DNA from: Bacteroidaceae bacterium
Lineage (GTDB): Bacteria; Bacteroidota; Bacteroidia; Bacteroidales; Bacteroidaceae
Direction: 5' to 3'
Assembly: GCA_017551925.1 (NCBI GenBank)
Contig: JAFZKA010000047.1
Location: 62,001-126,000, forward strand
DNA: 64,000 nucleotides
This document shows positions 52,001 through 60,164 of this stretch, in pieces. The first letter of the stretch is position 1; every line of letters begins with the position of its first letter. Both the position numbers and the translations under genes were made by a program. The notes beneath the pieces were generated by a model. That model had not been told where the DNA came from. It searched no databases and worked only from the letters and a program-made list of their open reading frames with translations.

Positions 52001-52351
52001 GAGGCTCTTGAGATTCTGGATAAGATTGATGCCGGAATTTCAAGCAAACTTCTGCCTTATGATGATGAGATCTGTGTAGGAACCGCATATGTATATCTGG
52101 TACTCGGAAGACCACAGAAGGCAGTTGACATTCTTACCGATATGGCTGAAATCTATCTCAGCCAGGCATGCTGGTTCCTCAGCATGGACAATCAGTCACT
52201 CCGCAAATCAAAATCAGCATGCAAATACGCATTTGATGTGGTTGATGATGTGTTCTCCGTATTGCAGGAGTGTATTGAAGAGGATCAGTTCAAACAATTG
52301 GTTGCACAATTGGTCAGCCTGAGAAACGAATTTGACAGAAGGGTAAAATAG
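49040..52351 (+). CDS. DUF2723 membrane protein (TMEM260-like glycosyltransferase family)
   Basis: About 1103 residues from MMNYKRLNAIIGWLVF. The N-terminal half has about ten or more membrane helices and the DUF2723 signature TIEPTASFWDCPEFITTGYK followed by EVGHPPGAPIFMLTANLFS, with the acidic residues expected of a GT-C lipid-linked sugar transferase. Two more helices follow near 590-680 (TPLQPRERDYAYAGSFY). The C-terminal part is soluble with TPR-like helices (RQKEALEILDKI, GRPQKAVDILTDM). The family includes the human O-mannosyltransferase TMEM260; a protein or lipid glycosyltransferase role here is inference. It is 1 base from the deacetylase gene. Confidence 0.85.
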   Translation: MMNYKRLNAIIGWLVFAVAAVTYCMTIEPTASFWDCPEFITTGYKLEVGHPPGAPIFMLTANLFSQFTSDPGKVAMMVNIMSALLSALCILFLFWSITALVRKLVAGTKDPDTWQMITIFGSGIVGALAYTWSDTFWFSAVEGEVYAFSSFCTAVTFWLILKWEENSDQPHSARWLVLIAYLIGVSVGVHLLNLLCITAIVLVYYFKKFENPTWKGGIIAFCLSGVIIAAILYGIVPGIVKVGGWFELLFVNGLGLPFNSGLIIYIILLVAVLLWSVYETQRGDRKVNMNISFLLTIAFAGIPFYGHKASGIVLGLIILAAGAYYLFSESIAGKYKPSAQILNTIMLCVMMITIGYSSYAVIVIRSTANPPMDQDSPEDIFSLGEYLAREQYGSRPLLYGQAYSSEYDLEIVRDKTGTYAIPKFDIVGKTYSRLEKANPDEKDTYYSMEKKEYKYAQNMFFPRMYSTESKHIAEYKSWCGGIKGHTIEYSLFGEKKKVVMPTQAENLKFFFRYQVNFMYWRYFMWNFAGRQNDNQNHYGELENGNWVTGFNFIDKKLVGGDNKMLPDSLKGKGHNVFYCMPLLLGLIGLFWQFGKGKEGFLQFFVVLSLFFMTGLAIVIYLNQTPLQPRERDYAYAGSFYAFAIWIGMGVAALSDLASKIIGKKAASVLAFVICIWVPIQMVGQTWDDHDRSGRYACRDFGQNYLTSLSKTGNPIIFTNGDNDTFPLWYNFETEGFRTDARCCNLSYLMTDWYIDQMKRPAYDSPALPISFERIDYQTGTNDYVTVSPADKQQLLKNNSKESVEQSFELNYVLDYWIKKHHRIPTDTIWFKIDKDAVLRSGMKIPAQYLGANDEETKAKMPDKMIISLKGKRALYKNEIMMLDLLAHCNWERPLYMATTVPSESYLNLGGYFLLEGLAYRITPFNWSDLKEGSVDTDKMYANLMEFKFGGLDNPNLYLDETVRRMCYSHRRLFTQLATQLYNEGRQKEALEILDKIDAGISSKLLPYDDEICVGTAYVYLVLGRPQKAVDILTDMAEIYLSQACWFLSMDNQSLRKSKSACKYAFDVVDDVFSVLQECIEEDQFKQLVAQLVSLRNEFDRRVK

Positions 52352-52352
52352 G

Positions 52353-52961
52353 ATGTTACTAGAACAGCCTTCAACAATACTGAGCAAAATATATCCGAGA
52401 GGTATCTTCAGGAAAGATCCTGAAGACCGCTCGGTATATCTTACTTTTGATGATGGCCCCATTCCTGAAGTTACTCCCTGGCTGCTCGATGTACTTGACC
52501 GTTACGGTATAAAGGCAACCTTCTTTGTGGTAGGTGACAACGTACGCAAATATCCTGAAATCTTTCAGATGATAGTTGACAAGGGGCATAAGATAGGCAA
52601 TCATACGTTCAATCACGTAAGGAGTATGCGTATGCGTAATCCTGACTATATTGACAACGTCAAGAAATGCGAGTCCTATTTCAAGTCCAGGCTGTTCAGA
52701 CCCCCGCACGGAATAATGCGCCGATGGAGTTACCGTTATATGACCGGAAATTATGACATAGTGTTTTATGATGTAATTACCCGTGACTACAATGAGAAAC
52801 TCAAGCCTGAAAAGGTTCTGGATATTGTAAAGAAATACACGCGTAACGGCTCCATAATAGTCTTTCATGACTCCCTAAGGAGTGAAAAGAACCTGCGCTA
52901 CGCTCTGCCTAAAGCCATAGAGTGGCTGAACAGTCAGGGATATGCGTTCAAAACGCTTTAA
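52353..52961 (+). CDS. Polysaccharide deacetylase (NodB/CE4 family)
   Basis: 202 residues. Motif 1 is SVYLTFDDGPIPEVTPWLLD (metal and base Asp pair), GIKATFFVVGDNV follows, and motif 2 is HKIGNHTFNHVRS with both His ligands. RLFRPPHGIMRRW is motif 3 and IIVFHDSLRS motif 5. It should remove N-acetyl groups from an amino-sugar polymer or carrier-linked sugar. It has no signal peptide, so a cytoplasmic or membrane-edge substrate is likely. It begins right after the DUF2723 stop and converges with PBP4 (4-base overlap of the ends). Confidence 0.9.
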   Translation: MLLEQPSTILSKIYPRGIFRKDPEDRSVYLTFDDGPIPEVTPWLLDVLDRYGIKATFFVVGDNVRKYPEIFQMIVDKGHKIGNHTFNHVRSMRMRNPDYIDNVKKCESYFKSRLFRPPHGIMRRWSYRYMTGNYDIVFYDVITRDYNEKLKPEKVLDIVKKYTRNGSIIVFHDSLRSEKNLRYALPKAIEWLNSQGYAFKTL

Positions 52962-54373
52962 TTGGAACTCAAACTACACAGGACAGTGCATATCTCGTCC
53001 TGAATCTTTCTTGAGGGTGCCATCTTGATGGCACCTTCATTCATTATGCAGAAAGCCAGATCGCGTCCATCGGCCGTACGGACATATCCCGCAAGAGTGC
53101 ATGAACCGGTAACAGATCCCGTCTTGGCGTGAACCTTGTTCAACGTGGCCTTGTCACTCAGCCTGGTTTTCAAAGTGCCGTCAACTCCCGATATCGGAAG
53201 GCTCTTATAGATTATCGGAAACAGGTCCTTGTCTTTGTAGATAAGAGTGAGCATATCAACCATAAACTGCGGTGAGGAGTAGTCATACATGGAGAGCCCG
53301 CATCCGTCAACAATGTTGTAAGCCGATGTGAACAGCCCGAACTTTCTGCCTACAAAGTTCTGTACATATTTGGCCGATGAATTGAAAGTCACCCACTTGG
53401 GCTGCTGTATGCGTCCGGTCTGCAGGAACATGGCCTCGGCAAACAGGTTGTTGCTCTCCTTGAGAGCCTCTTTGATGATATCAGGGAGTTTATGTGAAAC
53501 CACAGAGATGTTGCGTGCCACCGACGGACATTCACCCCACTTGTACTCTCCGTATTTGATTCCGGCCTCATCAAGATACTGTCTGAAAAGAGCAAAAGTA
53601 AAGTCTGCCGAGCCCACCACGCTGAGGTCCGTTGACTGGCGCCGTTTGCAATTGCCTTCAACAATCACGGTATTATCACCGTGCATCCAGTCACGGGTTA
53701 TGGTAAGCGGACCTAATGTGTTATCCTGAGTCACAGCCCTGTTGACAACCTTGATGTATTCATTTGAAGGATAGATGTTGACCTGAGGTTTCTGACCCTT
53801 TGAGGTAGGTTTCACCTCAACACCCACATACCCCTGATGCACCATCAGAGGTGAGATATACGGCTGGAAACTGGCCGGAGCATCATCCCAGCACCAACCT
53901 GACGCCCACCAGGTGGAATCCATTATTGACACATCGGCATAGAGAGTGCCGTTTATACGCTTTACACCTGCCTTTGTAAGGTCACTTACCATGCTGCGCA
54001 GTTCATGCTCATTCAATGACGGATCCAATCCGCCAACCAGATAGAGGTCACCGTTGAGCGTGTTTTCTGAGATGCTGCCCGATGTGCGCAGGGTTGTTTC
54101 AAACTTATAGTCTGCACCCAGTGAATATAACGCCGTAACGGTTGTAATCACCTTTTGGACCGATGCCGGACGGCACATCACCTTTTCACGGTAGGCATAC
54201 AGGGTGGTGTCATTGGTAAGGTCATATACCATCAGGGCAATATCAGTTCCGTCAGGCAACCTGTCATAAATAATCTGGTCTATTGACTCTGTCAGAGAAT
54301 CAAGGTCTATGCTCACTGCAGGCAATGACAGTGCAAGCATCAGAGCAAGGCAGAATGTCCTAATTTTACTCAT
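52958..54373 (-). CDS. dacB: D-alanyl-D-alanine carboxypeptidase/endopeptidase (PBP4, peptidase S13)
   Basis: About 471 residues from the ATG at 54373 (MSKIRTFCLALMLALSLPAV, signal peptide); eight extra codons upstream would break the signal. The penicillin-binding motifs are SVQK in PASVQKVITTV near 70, SNN in KESNNLFAE near 300, and KTG in HAKTGSVTGSCTL near 420. The S13 insert domain between the first two is present. It trims or cleaves peptidoglycan peptides in the periplasm. Its start lies just inside the end of the radical SAM gene, so the two are probably cotranscribed. Confidence 0.92.
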   Translation of the reverse strand: MSKIRTFCLALMLALSLPAVSIDLDSLTESIDQIIYDRLPDGTDIALMVYDLTNDTTLYAYREKVMCRPASVQKVITTVTALYSLGADYKFETTLRTSGSISENTLNGDLYLVGGLDPSLNEHELRSMVSDLTKAGVKRINGTLYADVSIMDSTWWASGWCWDDAPASFQPYISPLMVHQGYVGVEVKPTSKGQKPQVNIYPSNEYIKVVNRAVTQDNTLGPLTITRDWMHGDNTVIVEGNCKRRQSTDLSVVGSADFTFALFRQYLDEAGIKYGEYKWGECPSVARNISVVSHKLPDIIKEALKESNNLFAEAMFLQTGRIQQPKWVTFNSSAKYVQNFVGRKFGLFTSAYNIVDGCGLSMYDYSSPQFMVDMLTLIYKDKDLFPIIYKSLPISGVDGTLKTRLSDKATLNKVHAKTGSVTGSCTLAGYVRTADGRDLAFCIMNEGAIKMAPSRKIQDEICTVLCSLSSN

Positions 54374-54374
54374 A

Positions 54375-55151
54375 TCAATATGATACCGATGTTTCAAAAC
54401 CGTTCTCCCTTAGCATGGCGGCAATGCGGTCAAGCGTCTCTCGGCCGGCCTTACGCAGCGTGGATACAGGGGTCTCACGGTCAATGGTATAAATCATCAC
54501 CTGAGTAGGTGCTATGCGCTTTAAGGTCTCAATCCAGGGCAATACGTATTCATCGGTGGTATTGTCCATGTCACGGCCTTCAAGAGTACCTGTCAGAAAC
54601 ATGGTCTGGATTATGACATGCCCCTTGAAATCACACAACGCTCTGATAATGGCATCCAGGTCATAATGACCGACAGGATTATCAATCAGCCTGATATAAT
54701 CAAGGTTTACGGTATCCAGTTTCTGAATGTTGTTGTCCAGTTTCAAAAGAGCCTTGAATATGGCGGGATCCGTAACACGGGTGCCGTTGCTGAGCACACT
54801 CACCTTGGCCTCAGGGAAAAACTCATCACGCAGGGCCAGCACGTCATCAACTATCTGCGGAAACTCAGGATTGGCAGTAGGCTCGCCGTTGCCGGCAAAG
54901 GTCAGGACATTAGGTTCAGGGCCTTCGGCCTTCATCCTGAGCAGGGTACTGCGCAAAGTCTCATACACCTCAGCCCTTGTGGGTCTGTGATGCTTGGGAT
55001 GATGCTCGCTGTTACGTCCGCACTCACAGTAGATGCAGTCAAAAGTACATATCTTGCCATCGGCAGGCATAAGGTTTATACCTAACGACACTCCCAGACG
55101 ACGGCTGTGAACCGGTCCGAAAACAGGCGAATCATACAGTACTGTTGACAT
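54375..55151 (-). CDS. Radical SAM protein (COG0731/TYW1-like)
   Basis: 258 residues. The cluster motif is CTFDCIYCECG near residue 34 (CX4CX2C spacing), preceded by FGPVHSRRLGVSLGINLMP, the hallmark of COG0731 proteins. EPNVLTFAGNGEPTANPEFP near 80 binds SAM. Relatives include wyosine synthases, but bacterial members have no proven substrate. It has a strong promoter of its own (55180-55211) and probably drives PBP4 too, since that gene overlaps it. Confidence 0.87.
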   Translation of the reverse strand: MSTVLYDSPVFGPVHSRRLGVSLGINLMPADGKICTFDCIYCECGRNSEHHPKHHRPTRAEVYETLRSTLLRMKAEGPEPNVLTFAGNGEPTANPEFPQIVDDVLALRDEFFPEAKVSVLSNGTRVTDPAIFKALLKLDNNIQKLDTVNLDYIRLIDNPVGHYDLDAIIRALCDFKGHVIIQTMFLTGTLEGRDMDNTTDEYVLPWIETLKRIAPTQVMIYTIDRETPVSTLRKAGRETLDRIAAMLRENGFETSVSY

Positions 55152-55179
55152 AGGGCTGAATACTTTGTTTTATACTCTG

Positions 55180-55211
55180 CAAAAGTACTCATTAGCCACC
55201 TGTTTTCCAAA
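55180..55211 (-). promoter_or_regulatory. Promoter of the radical SAM-PBP4 pair
   Basis: On the minus strand TTTG (55211-55208), a 20-base spacer and TACTTTTG (55187-55180) fit the Bacteroidetes promoter consensus. It lies directly after the stop codon of the upstream HhH gene. Confidence 0.7.
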
Positions 55212-57206
55212 TCAGAATTTGGCAATAAACTGCAATGAGATGTCTTCTTTATGATTTGAATCTATACGCTGCTGTGACGAACTTATTTCATCACGGTCAA
55301 AATAGTATGTGCCTCCAATCTTAAGGTTTAACTGCATGTTATTTTTCCACTTATACCTGACGGTCGCGGCGGCTCTGGCACCCTGACCGTACAACGTCAT
55401 GAAATTGTATGCATACCTCAGCCCGGTTTCATAAACTGAGACACTGCTGTCATAACTGTCAGTACAGAATGCAGCCATTGAAACGCCGATATTCAGACAA
55501 TCATTGAAAAGGCTCCTTGAATAACTTTGGGTAACAGCCCAGCCGTTTGAGATAGGCTCGGCTATGAAATCATATCTTGAATATAGCAACTGCGTTTTGA
55601 GTTCAGCCCCGCTGCAGCAGTTATGTGTCCAGCGCAGGCGGTACCGTCCGGTTATGCAATACTCCAACTGACCGGTATATTTACAGTCTTTCTGTTTGGA
55701 TTTGAAACGGGCTGTGCCGTAAAGGTTATCCCTACGGCCCAATTTCAAGTCAGCCTCAGCACGCAGATCCATACCGTTGCTTCTGTCACTCACACCGTAT
55801 TTGGGTTCCGGATGCAAGAACAGGTCCAGATAACCGTTTATCTTTAGATTACGGCCGCTGTGACTGAAGCCCGTCAGCAACCCTGTCTCATTCTGCACGC
55901 TGCCCTCGGCAATGGCATTTGAATGAAGTGCCATATACCCCGGGCTGTAAATACGGAATATGGAGTTTATTGTCCAACCGCTACGCAGTCTGAATGTCTG
56001 TGATGACAGAAACGCGACTTTTGAATCAAGCACCGATAATTCAGCAGCCAGAGCATAACGCGCACGGTGCAGCGAGCCGTCAACTGACACTCCATTGAAA
56101 CAATCCCTCTCCTTGTATGGCAATGAGAGACTTTCTGTAAGAGCGGTCACTCCCAACTTTCTGCCACGATAACTGTAACGTACATTTGCGGCAAGGGTAC
56201 TCAGTGTCACATTATCCTTTTTTGACCATTCCAGTTCAGTGCGGTGATAGCCGTCCTCCTTAAATGAACCTATAAGCGTATCACCCTTTATTGTAGCGTC
56301 AAGAGGGGTATATGCGGCCAAGAGAGTATAAATCATGTGCCCACGGCCAAGAGCCACACCTGCTCCTCGAAAATAGCCGTACTCCTGGGTTGAAGAGTGG
56401 GGCTTGATGCCTTGAGTATTGCGGTCCATTGATGATAGCGCCATACTTTTTCCGGTACTGAAACCGCCTCCCAGCAGCAGACCGCACCCGAACTGCACCT
56501 TAAAATTGCCCACGGCCAGTTCCTTAAGCCAATCAAAATCCTTAATGTACAGATATGGCGACCAGAAATCATAACCGGTGCTGTTACGGTGAAAGAAAGG
56601 CTCACCGGCATCCTTATCGGCCGTTATTCCAAAACGGATACGGTTATGCCAGTTGAATGAGTATCGGAGTGAATGCGACAGCCTGTTACCCAGATACGCA
56701 CGGTTGGGATAACGCTTAAGTTCATCGGGCGAATGATAACAGAAACCGTCTCTCTTGTAGAGCGGAATGTCCATGCGCAGCACCATCTCGTTTCGGCCGT
56801 AGCGGAGCACATCATCAATGCGCAGTTTTTGCCTTTTCACCGGTGCATCGCCGGCATAGACAAAGAGCCTGAGCAGTTTGCGCGTGTCAAAATCCAGACT
56901 GCCTATAAGTTGCAGTTCACCAAGCGTAAGCATGGAACCGTGCATGTAAATGTATGCATGAATGTCTTCAATCTGCTCATAAGTGAGAAACGGCAACTGC
57001 GCAAGTTCCTCTCTTGTGGCACAGTTAATGTTCAAGGGTGATTCATGCATGGATTCATACATGAATGCCAACTCCTCACGGGCATCGGATGACATCTCTT
57101 CATCAGACAGGAGCGTTTCCAAAAAACTCTCCCAATTATCACTTTGTGAATGAACCGCTGTCAACTGAAACGACAGCATTACGGATAAAAACAAAATTCT
57201 TTTCAT
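55212..57206 (-). CDS. Helix-hairpin-helix protein with outer-membrane beta-barrel-like body
   Basis: 664 residues. There is a signal peptide (MKRILFLSVMLSFQLTAVHS). Then comes a ComEA-like tandem HhH region near 50-115 (PLNINCATREELAQLPFLTY, LTLGELQLIGSLDFDTRKLL). The rest is a long run of amphipathic strands rich in Tyr/Arg and ends in QFIAKF with a terminal Phe, as in outer-membrane barrels. Such proteins are widespread in Bacteroidetes but uncharacterised; a link to DNA handling at the envelope is a guess from the HhH part. It diverges from the DUF4294 gene. Confidence 0.8.
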   Translation of the reverse strand: MKRILFLSVMLSFQLTAVHSQSDNWESFLETLLSDEEMSSDAREELAFMYESMHESPLNINCATREELAQLPFLTYEQIEDIHAYIYMHGSMLTLGELQLIGSLDFDTRKLLRLFVYAGDAPVKRQKLRIDDVLRYGRNEMVLRMDIPLYKRDGFCYHSPDELKRYPNRAYLGNRLSHSLRYSFNWHNRIRFGITADKDAGEPFFHRNSTGYDFWSPYLYIKDFDWLKELAVGNFKVQFGCGLLLGGGFSTGKSMALSSMDRNTQGIKPHSSTQEYGYFRGAGVALGRGHMIYTLLAAYTPLDATIKGDTLIGSFKEDGYHRTELEWSKKDNVTLSTLAANVRYSYRGRKLGVTALTESLSLPYKERDCFNGVSVDGSLHRARYALAAELSVLDSKVAFLSSQTFRLRSGWTINSIFRIYSPGYMALHSNAIAEGSVQNETGLLTGFSHSGRNLKINGYLDLFLHPEPKYGVSDRSNGMDLRAEADLKLGRRDNLYGTARFKSKQKDCKYTGQLEYCITGRYRLRWTHNCCSGAELKTQLLYSRYDFIAEPISNGWAVTQSYSRSLFNDCLNIGVSMAAFCTDSYDSSVSVYETGLRYAYNFMTLYGQGARAAATVRYKWKNNMQLNLKIGGTYYFDRDEISSSQQRIDSNHKEDISLQFIAKF

Positions 57207-57249
57207 AGTATAACAAGTATTAGAATTATTCTATTCCAAAAGGATAGCC

Positions 57250-57257
57250 CAAAAATA
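57250..57257 (-). promoter_or_regulatory. -7 box of the HhH/beta-barrel gene
   Basis: The minus strand reads TATTTTTG, a perfect TAnnTTTG match, 44 bases before the ATG. No clear -33 element. Confidence 0.5.
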
Positions 57258-57278
57258 GGTCTTTTTTGTGAGATTTGG

Positions 57279-57286
57279 TATTTTTG
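57279..57286 (+). promoter_or_regulatory. -7 box of the DUF4294 gene, almost at the start codon
   Basis: TATTTTTG ends 5 bases before the ATG at 57292, so the transcript may begin at or next to the start codon (leaderless). It lies just 21 bases from the opposing -7 box at 57250-57257. Confidence 0.5.
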
Positions 57287-57291
57287 CGCCA

Positions 57292-57903
57292 ATGAAACGT
57301 GCTGTCATACTATTATTGGCCTTTCTGATGTGCGCTCCTGCGTTTTGCGGAGAGCCTGATGATAAGAACGACAAACAGAAACGTGTGTTTGTTGCTCTTG
57401 CCACAATTGTTGACGGTGACACCATTCCCTCATTTGAAATGATGGAGGTGGTTATTTACGGACGGCGCACTTTTGCCAGTGAACGCAAGCAACGCAAATA
57501 TGACAAACTGACCCGCAATGTAATGAAAATGTACCCCATTGCACTTGAGGTCAAGGCCATTCTTGTTGAAACATATCTCTACCTTCAGAATCTGCCCGAT
57601 GAAAAGGCACGTGAAGAACATCTGGAGAAGGTTGAGAAAGGTGTCTGGGATCAGTATCTGCCTGTCATGAAAAAATGCACCCTTGCACAGGGAAAACTGC
57701 TGATCAAACTTATAGACCGTGAATGCAACCAGACAAGTTTTGAGTTAATCCGCGCATTCATCGGCGGATTCAAGGCAAAATTCTACCAGACGTTTGCCGC
57801 CCTCTTCGGCGCCTCGCTCAAAAAGGAATATGATCCTGTAAACAATGAAGAGGATGCCATGATTGAGGAGATAATCTGGATGATTGACAACGATATGCTC
57901 TAG
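57292..57903 (+). CDS. DUF4294 family exported protein
   Basis: About 203 residues from MKRAVILLLAFLMCAPAFC, a signal peptide; an in-frame ATG 8 codons upstream overlaps the -7 box and is rejected. The body has the family start IVDGDTIPSFEMMEVVIYGRR and RKQRKYDKLTRNVMKMYPIA, then a helical region and KLIDRECNQTSFELIRAFIGG. Function is unknown. A compact repeat element begins on the base after its TAG stop. Confidence 0.85.
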   Translation: MKRAVILLLAFLMCAPAFCGEPDDKNDKQKRVFVALATIVDGDTIPSFEMMEVVIYGRRTFASERKQRKYDKLTRNVMKMYPIALEVKAILVETYLYLQNLPDEKAREEHLEKVEKGVWDQYLPVMKKCTLAQGKLLIKLIDRECNQTSFELIRAFIGGFKAKFYQTFAALFGASLKKEYDPVNNEEDAMIEEIIWMIDNDML

Positions 57904-58003
57904 GTACGCAATAGGGACGGTTCCTTCTGCGTACATCTGTTTTTTTTTCACAAAAGTTGAAAATGTTCAAAAGTACGCAGAAGGAACCGTCCCTATTGTG
58001 TAC
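57904..58003. repeat. Compact inverted repeat pair (REPIN-like), copy 4
   Basis: 31-base arms 57904-57934 and 57973-58003 with a single mismatch, around the core AGGGACGGTTCCTTC. Each arm can fold on itself: the left arm has GTACGCA at one end and TGCGTAC at the other. The left arm is followed after five bases by nine T's (57940-57948), an intrinsic-terminator layout right after the DUF4294 stop. The right arm ends in the -7 box of ychF. Compared with copy 3, the hairpin base changes (ACGCA/TGCGT against ACACA/TGTGT) are compensatory. Confidence 0.88.
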
Positions 58004-58008
58004 CTTTG
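58001..58008 (+). promoter_or_regulatory. -7 box of ychF, overlapping the repeat arm
   Basis: TACCTTTG shares its first three bases with the right arm of the repeat. It gives a leader of about 20-25 bases before the ATG at 58036. Confidence 0.6.
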
Positions 58009-58035
58009 CACTCAATTACAAAAACTTAGATATAG

Positions 58036-59136
58036 ATGTCATTGCAATGCGGCATAGTGGGCCTGCCAAACGTAGGTAAATCCACTCTTTTCAACTGTCT
58101 GTCAAGCGCCAAGGCACAGGCAGCAAATTTCCCTTTCTGTACTATTGAACCCAACGTTGGAACCATCACCGTTCCCGATGAGCGTCTGACAAAACTGGCC
58201 GAACTGGTTCATCCGGGCCGGATTGTACCCGCCACCGTTGAGATAGTCGATATTGCCGGTCTGGTAAAGGGTGCCAGCAAGGGTGAAGGCCTGGGCAACA
58301 AGTTCCTGGGCAACATACGTGAATGCGATGCCATTATCCATGTACTCCGTTGCTTTGACGATGAGAACGTGACTCATGTTGACGGAACAGTCAATCCCGT
58401 ACGTGACAAAGAGATAATAGATACAGAACTCCAGATCAAGGATCTTGAGACCATTGACCAGCGCCTGCAGAAGGTTTCAAAACAGGCTGCAGTAGGTGAC
58501 AAGCAGGCCAAGATTGTGTGCGATGTACTCAACGCATATCGTGATGTCCTGTTGCAGGGTAAATCGGCCCGCACCGTTACCTTTGATTCAAAGGAAGAAA
58601 CCCAGATCGCCCATGACCTGTTCCTGCTTACCTCAAAACCCGTGCTCTATGTGTGCAATGTCGATGAGGGCAGTGTAAAGAGCGGTAACGCCTATGTGGA
58701 GCAGGTACGTGATGCTATCAATGATGAGAATGCACAACTGCTGGTAATAGCCGCCAAGACCGAGAGTGAGATTGCTGAACTTGACAGTTATGAGGACCGT
58801 CAGATGTTCCTTGAGGAACTGGGACTGGAGGAATCAGGTGTAAACCGTCTGGTAAAATCAGCTTTCAGCCTGCTGAACCTGGAGACATTCATCACCGCCG
58901 GCCCCATGGAGGTCAAGGCATGGACATATCGCAAGGGCTGGAAGGCTCCTCAGTGCGCCGGAGTGATTCACACCGACTTTGAAAAAGGCTTTATCCGCGC
59001 TGAGGTCATCAAATACAATGATTATGTAGAACTTGGCTCTGAGGCTGCCGTACGTGATGCCGGCAAACTTTACGTAGAGGGTAAAGACTATGTAGTTCAA
59101 GACGGTGACATTATGCATTTCCGCTTTAACGTATAA
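58036..59136 (+). CDS. ychF: Redox-regulated ATPase/GTPase YchF
   Basis: 366 residues, full length. The P-loop is [17 protein letters not shown] at 7-23, G3 is [20 protein letters not shown] near 70-90, and the family NVDE motif appears as CNVDEGSV near 212 in place of NKxD, which favours ATP. A helical coiled region (about 130-190) and a C-terminal TGS domain ([20 protein letters not shown] onward) complete it. It is an Obg-family ribosome-associated protein. It has its own promoter next to a compact repeat and precedes lgt by 40 bases. Confidence 0.95.
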   Translation: MSLQCGIVGLPNVGKSTLFNCLSSAKAQAANFPFCTIEPNVGTITVPDERLTKLAELVHPGRIVPATVEIVDIAGLVKGASKGEGLGNKFLGNIRECDAIIHVLRCFDDENVTHVDGTVNPVRDKEIIDTELQIKDLETIDQRLQKVSKQAAVGDKQAKIVCDVLNAYRDVLLQGKSARTVTFDSKEETQIAHDLFLLTSKPVLYVCNVDEGSVKSGNAYVEQVRDAINDENAQLLVIAAKTESEIAELDSYEDRQMFLEELGLEESGVNRLVKSAFSLLNLETFITAGPMEVKAWTYRKGWKAPQCAGVIHTDFEKGFIRAEVIKYNDYVELGSEAAVRDAGKLYVEGKDYVVQDGDIMHFRFNV

Positions 59137-59176
59137 AGTATTAACCTGTCTGTAACCATTACAACCTGAAATAATT

Positions 59177-60007
59177 ATGGAGAATTTCCTTGCAGTGATA
59201 TGGGATCCCGAAGTTGATATATTCCGTCTTTTCGGCATCTCCATACGATACTACTCTTTAATGTGGGTTATAGGTTTGTTGGTAGCCTACAAACTTGTTC
59301 AAAGATACTATGCGCATCATGGTTACAATGCTGAAATCTATGATCCGCTGTTTCTGTACTGTTTTTTGGGAATTCTGATAGGCGCCCGTTTGGGCCATTG
59401 CCTGTTCTATGAACCTGACTATTACCTTTCAAGCGGAAAGCACGTTATTGAGATGTTCCTGCCCATAAGGTTCTTACCTGAAGGAGGCTGGAAACTGGTA
59501 GGCTACAGCGGTCTGGCCAGCCATGGCGGAACCATCGGTATCATACTGGGTATGATTCTCTACTGCCACAAATACAAGATCAAGGTTTTGGAATGCATTG
59601 ATATGGTCTGCGTGGCCACTCCGTTTACCGCAGGATGTATAAGGATTGGCAATCTCATGAACTCTGAGATTGTGGGTAAGGCCACAGGTTCAGACTGGGG
59701 ATTCATCTTTGTTCAGAACGGAGAGGATTTTGCCCGTCACCCCGCTCAACTTTATGAGGCCATTGCATATTTCATTATTTTCATAGTCATCGGCCTTATT
59801 TACCGCCAGAACAGGGATAGGGTAGGCAGCGGATTCTATTTTGGATTCTGCATTGCCACAATCTTTACATTCCGCTTTTTCATTGAGTTCTTCAAGGAGG
59901 TACAGGTTGAATTTGAACACGGCATGGCCCTTGACATGGGTCAACTCCTGAGCATCCCCTTCATCATAGCCGGCGTCTGGCTCATGGTGCGCTCACGCAA
60001 GAAATAG
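59177..60007 (+). CDS. lgt: Prolipoprotein diacylglyceryl transferase
   Basis: 276 residues with seven membrane helices. Signatures: YSLMWVIGLLVAYKL near 25; GARLGHCLFYEPDYYL near 73; YSGLASHGGTIGIILG near 114; the Lgt signature CIRIGNLMNSEIVGKATGSDWG near 154; and FARHPAQLYEA near 185. It attaches diacylglycerol to the lipobox Cys of prolipoproteins, including those predicted in this window at 31326, 40088 and 60183. It converges with the Rhs-associated lipoprotein gene. Confidence 0.95.
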   Translation: MENFLAVIWDPEVDIFRLFGISIRYYSLMWVIGLLVAYKLVQRYYAHHGYNAEIYDPLFLYCFLGILIGARLGHCLFYEPDYYLSSGKHVIEMFLPIRFLPEGGWKLVGYSGLASHGGTIGIILGMILYCHKYKIKVLECIDMVCVATPFTAGCIRIGNLMNSEIVGKATGSDWGFIFVQNGEDFARHPAQLYEAIAYFIIFIVIGLIYRQNRDRVGSGFYFGFCIATIFTFRFFIEFFKEVQVEFEHGMALDMGQLLSIPFIIAGVWLMVRSRKK

Positions 60008-60048
60008 TACAATAGTACAAAAGTATCGTTTCCTTGTGGATCTGATGG

Positions 60049-60068
60049 ATTAATAACAAGTTATTAAT
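60049..60068 (+). repeat. Small A/T inverted repeat after lgt
   Basis: ATTAATAA (60049-60056) and TTATTAAT (60061-60068) with a CAAG loop. It lacks a following T-run, so it is a weak terminator candidate. Confidence 0.35.
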
Positions 60069-60080
60069 TCTGTCTGAACT

Positions 60081-60130
60081 TCCTGCAAATCGCAAGCCTG
60101 ATACCGACACCCCAAAAAGATCTGTGCACC
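60081..60130. repeat. Degenerate fragment of the long repeat
   Basis: CTGCAAATCGCAAGCCTG resembles 5612-5626 of copy 1, and GATACCGACACCCCAAAAAG resembles the reverse complement of 5386-5406. In copy 1 these segments lie near opposite ends; here they are adjacent. This suggests a remnant or an ancestral half-element. The gap 60008-60182 holds nothing else apart from the small hairpins and the direct repeat described separately. Confidence 0.55.
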
Positions 60131-60164
60131 TGGAATCATTGCAAAACTGGAGTCATTTGCAAAT
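60130..60164 (+). repeat. Imperfect tandem 17-18 base repeat
   Basis: CTGGAATCATTGCAAAA (60130-60146) is followed directly by CTGGAGTCATTTGCAAAT (60147-60164). The second copy is also the left arm of the hairpin at 60150-60184. Confidence 0.5.
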
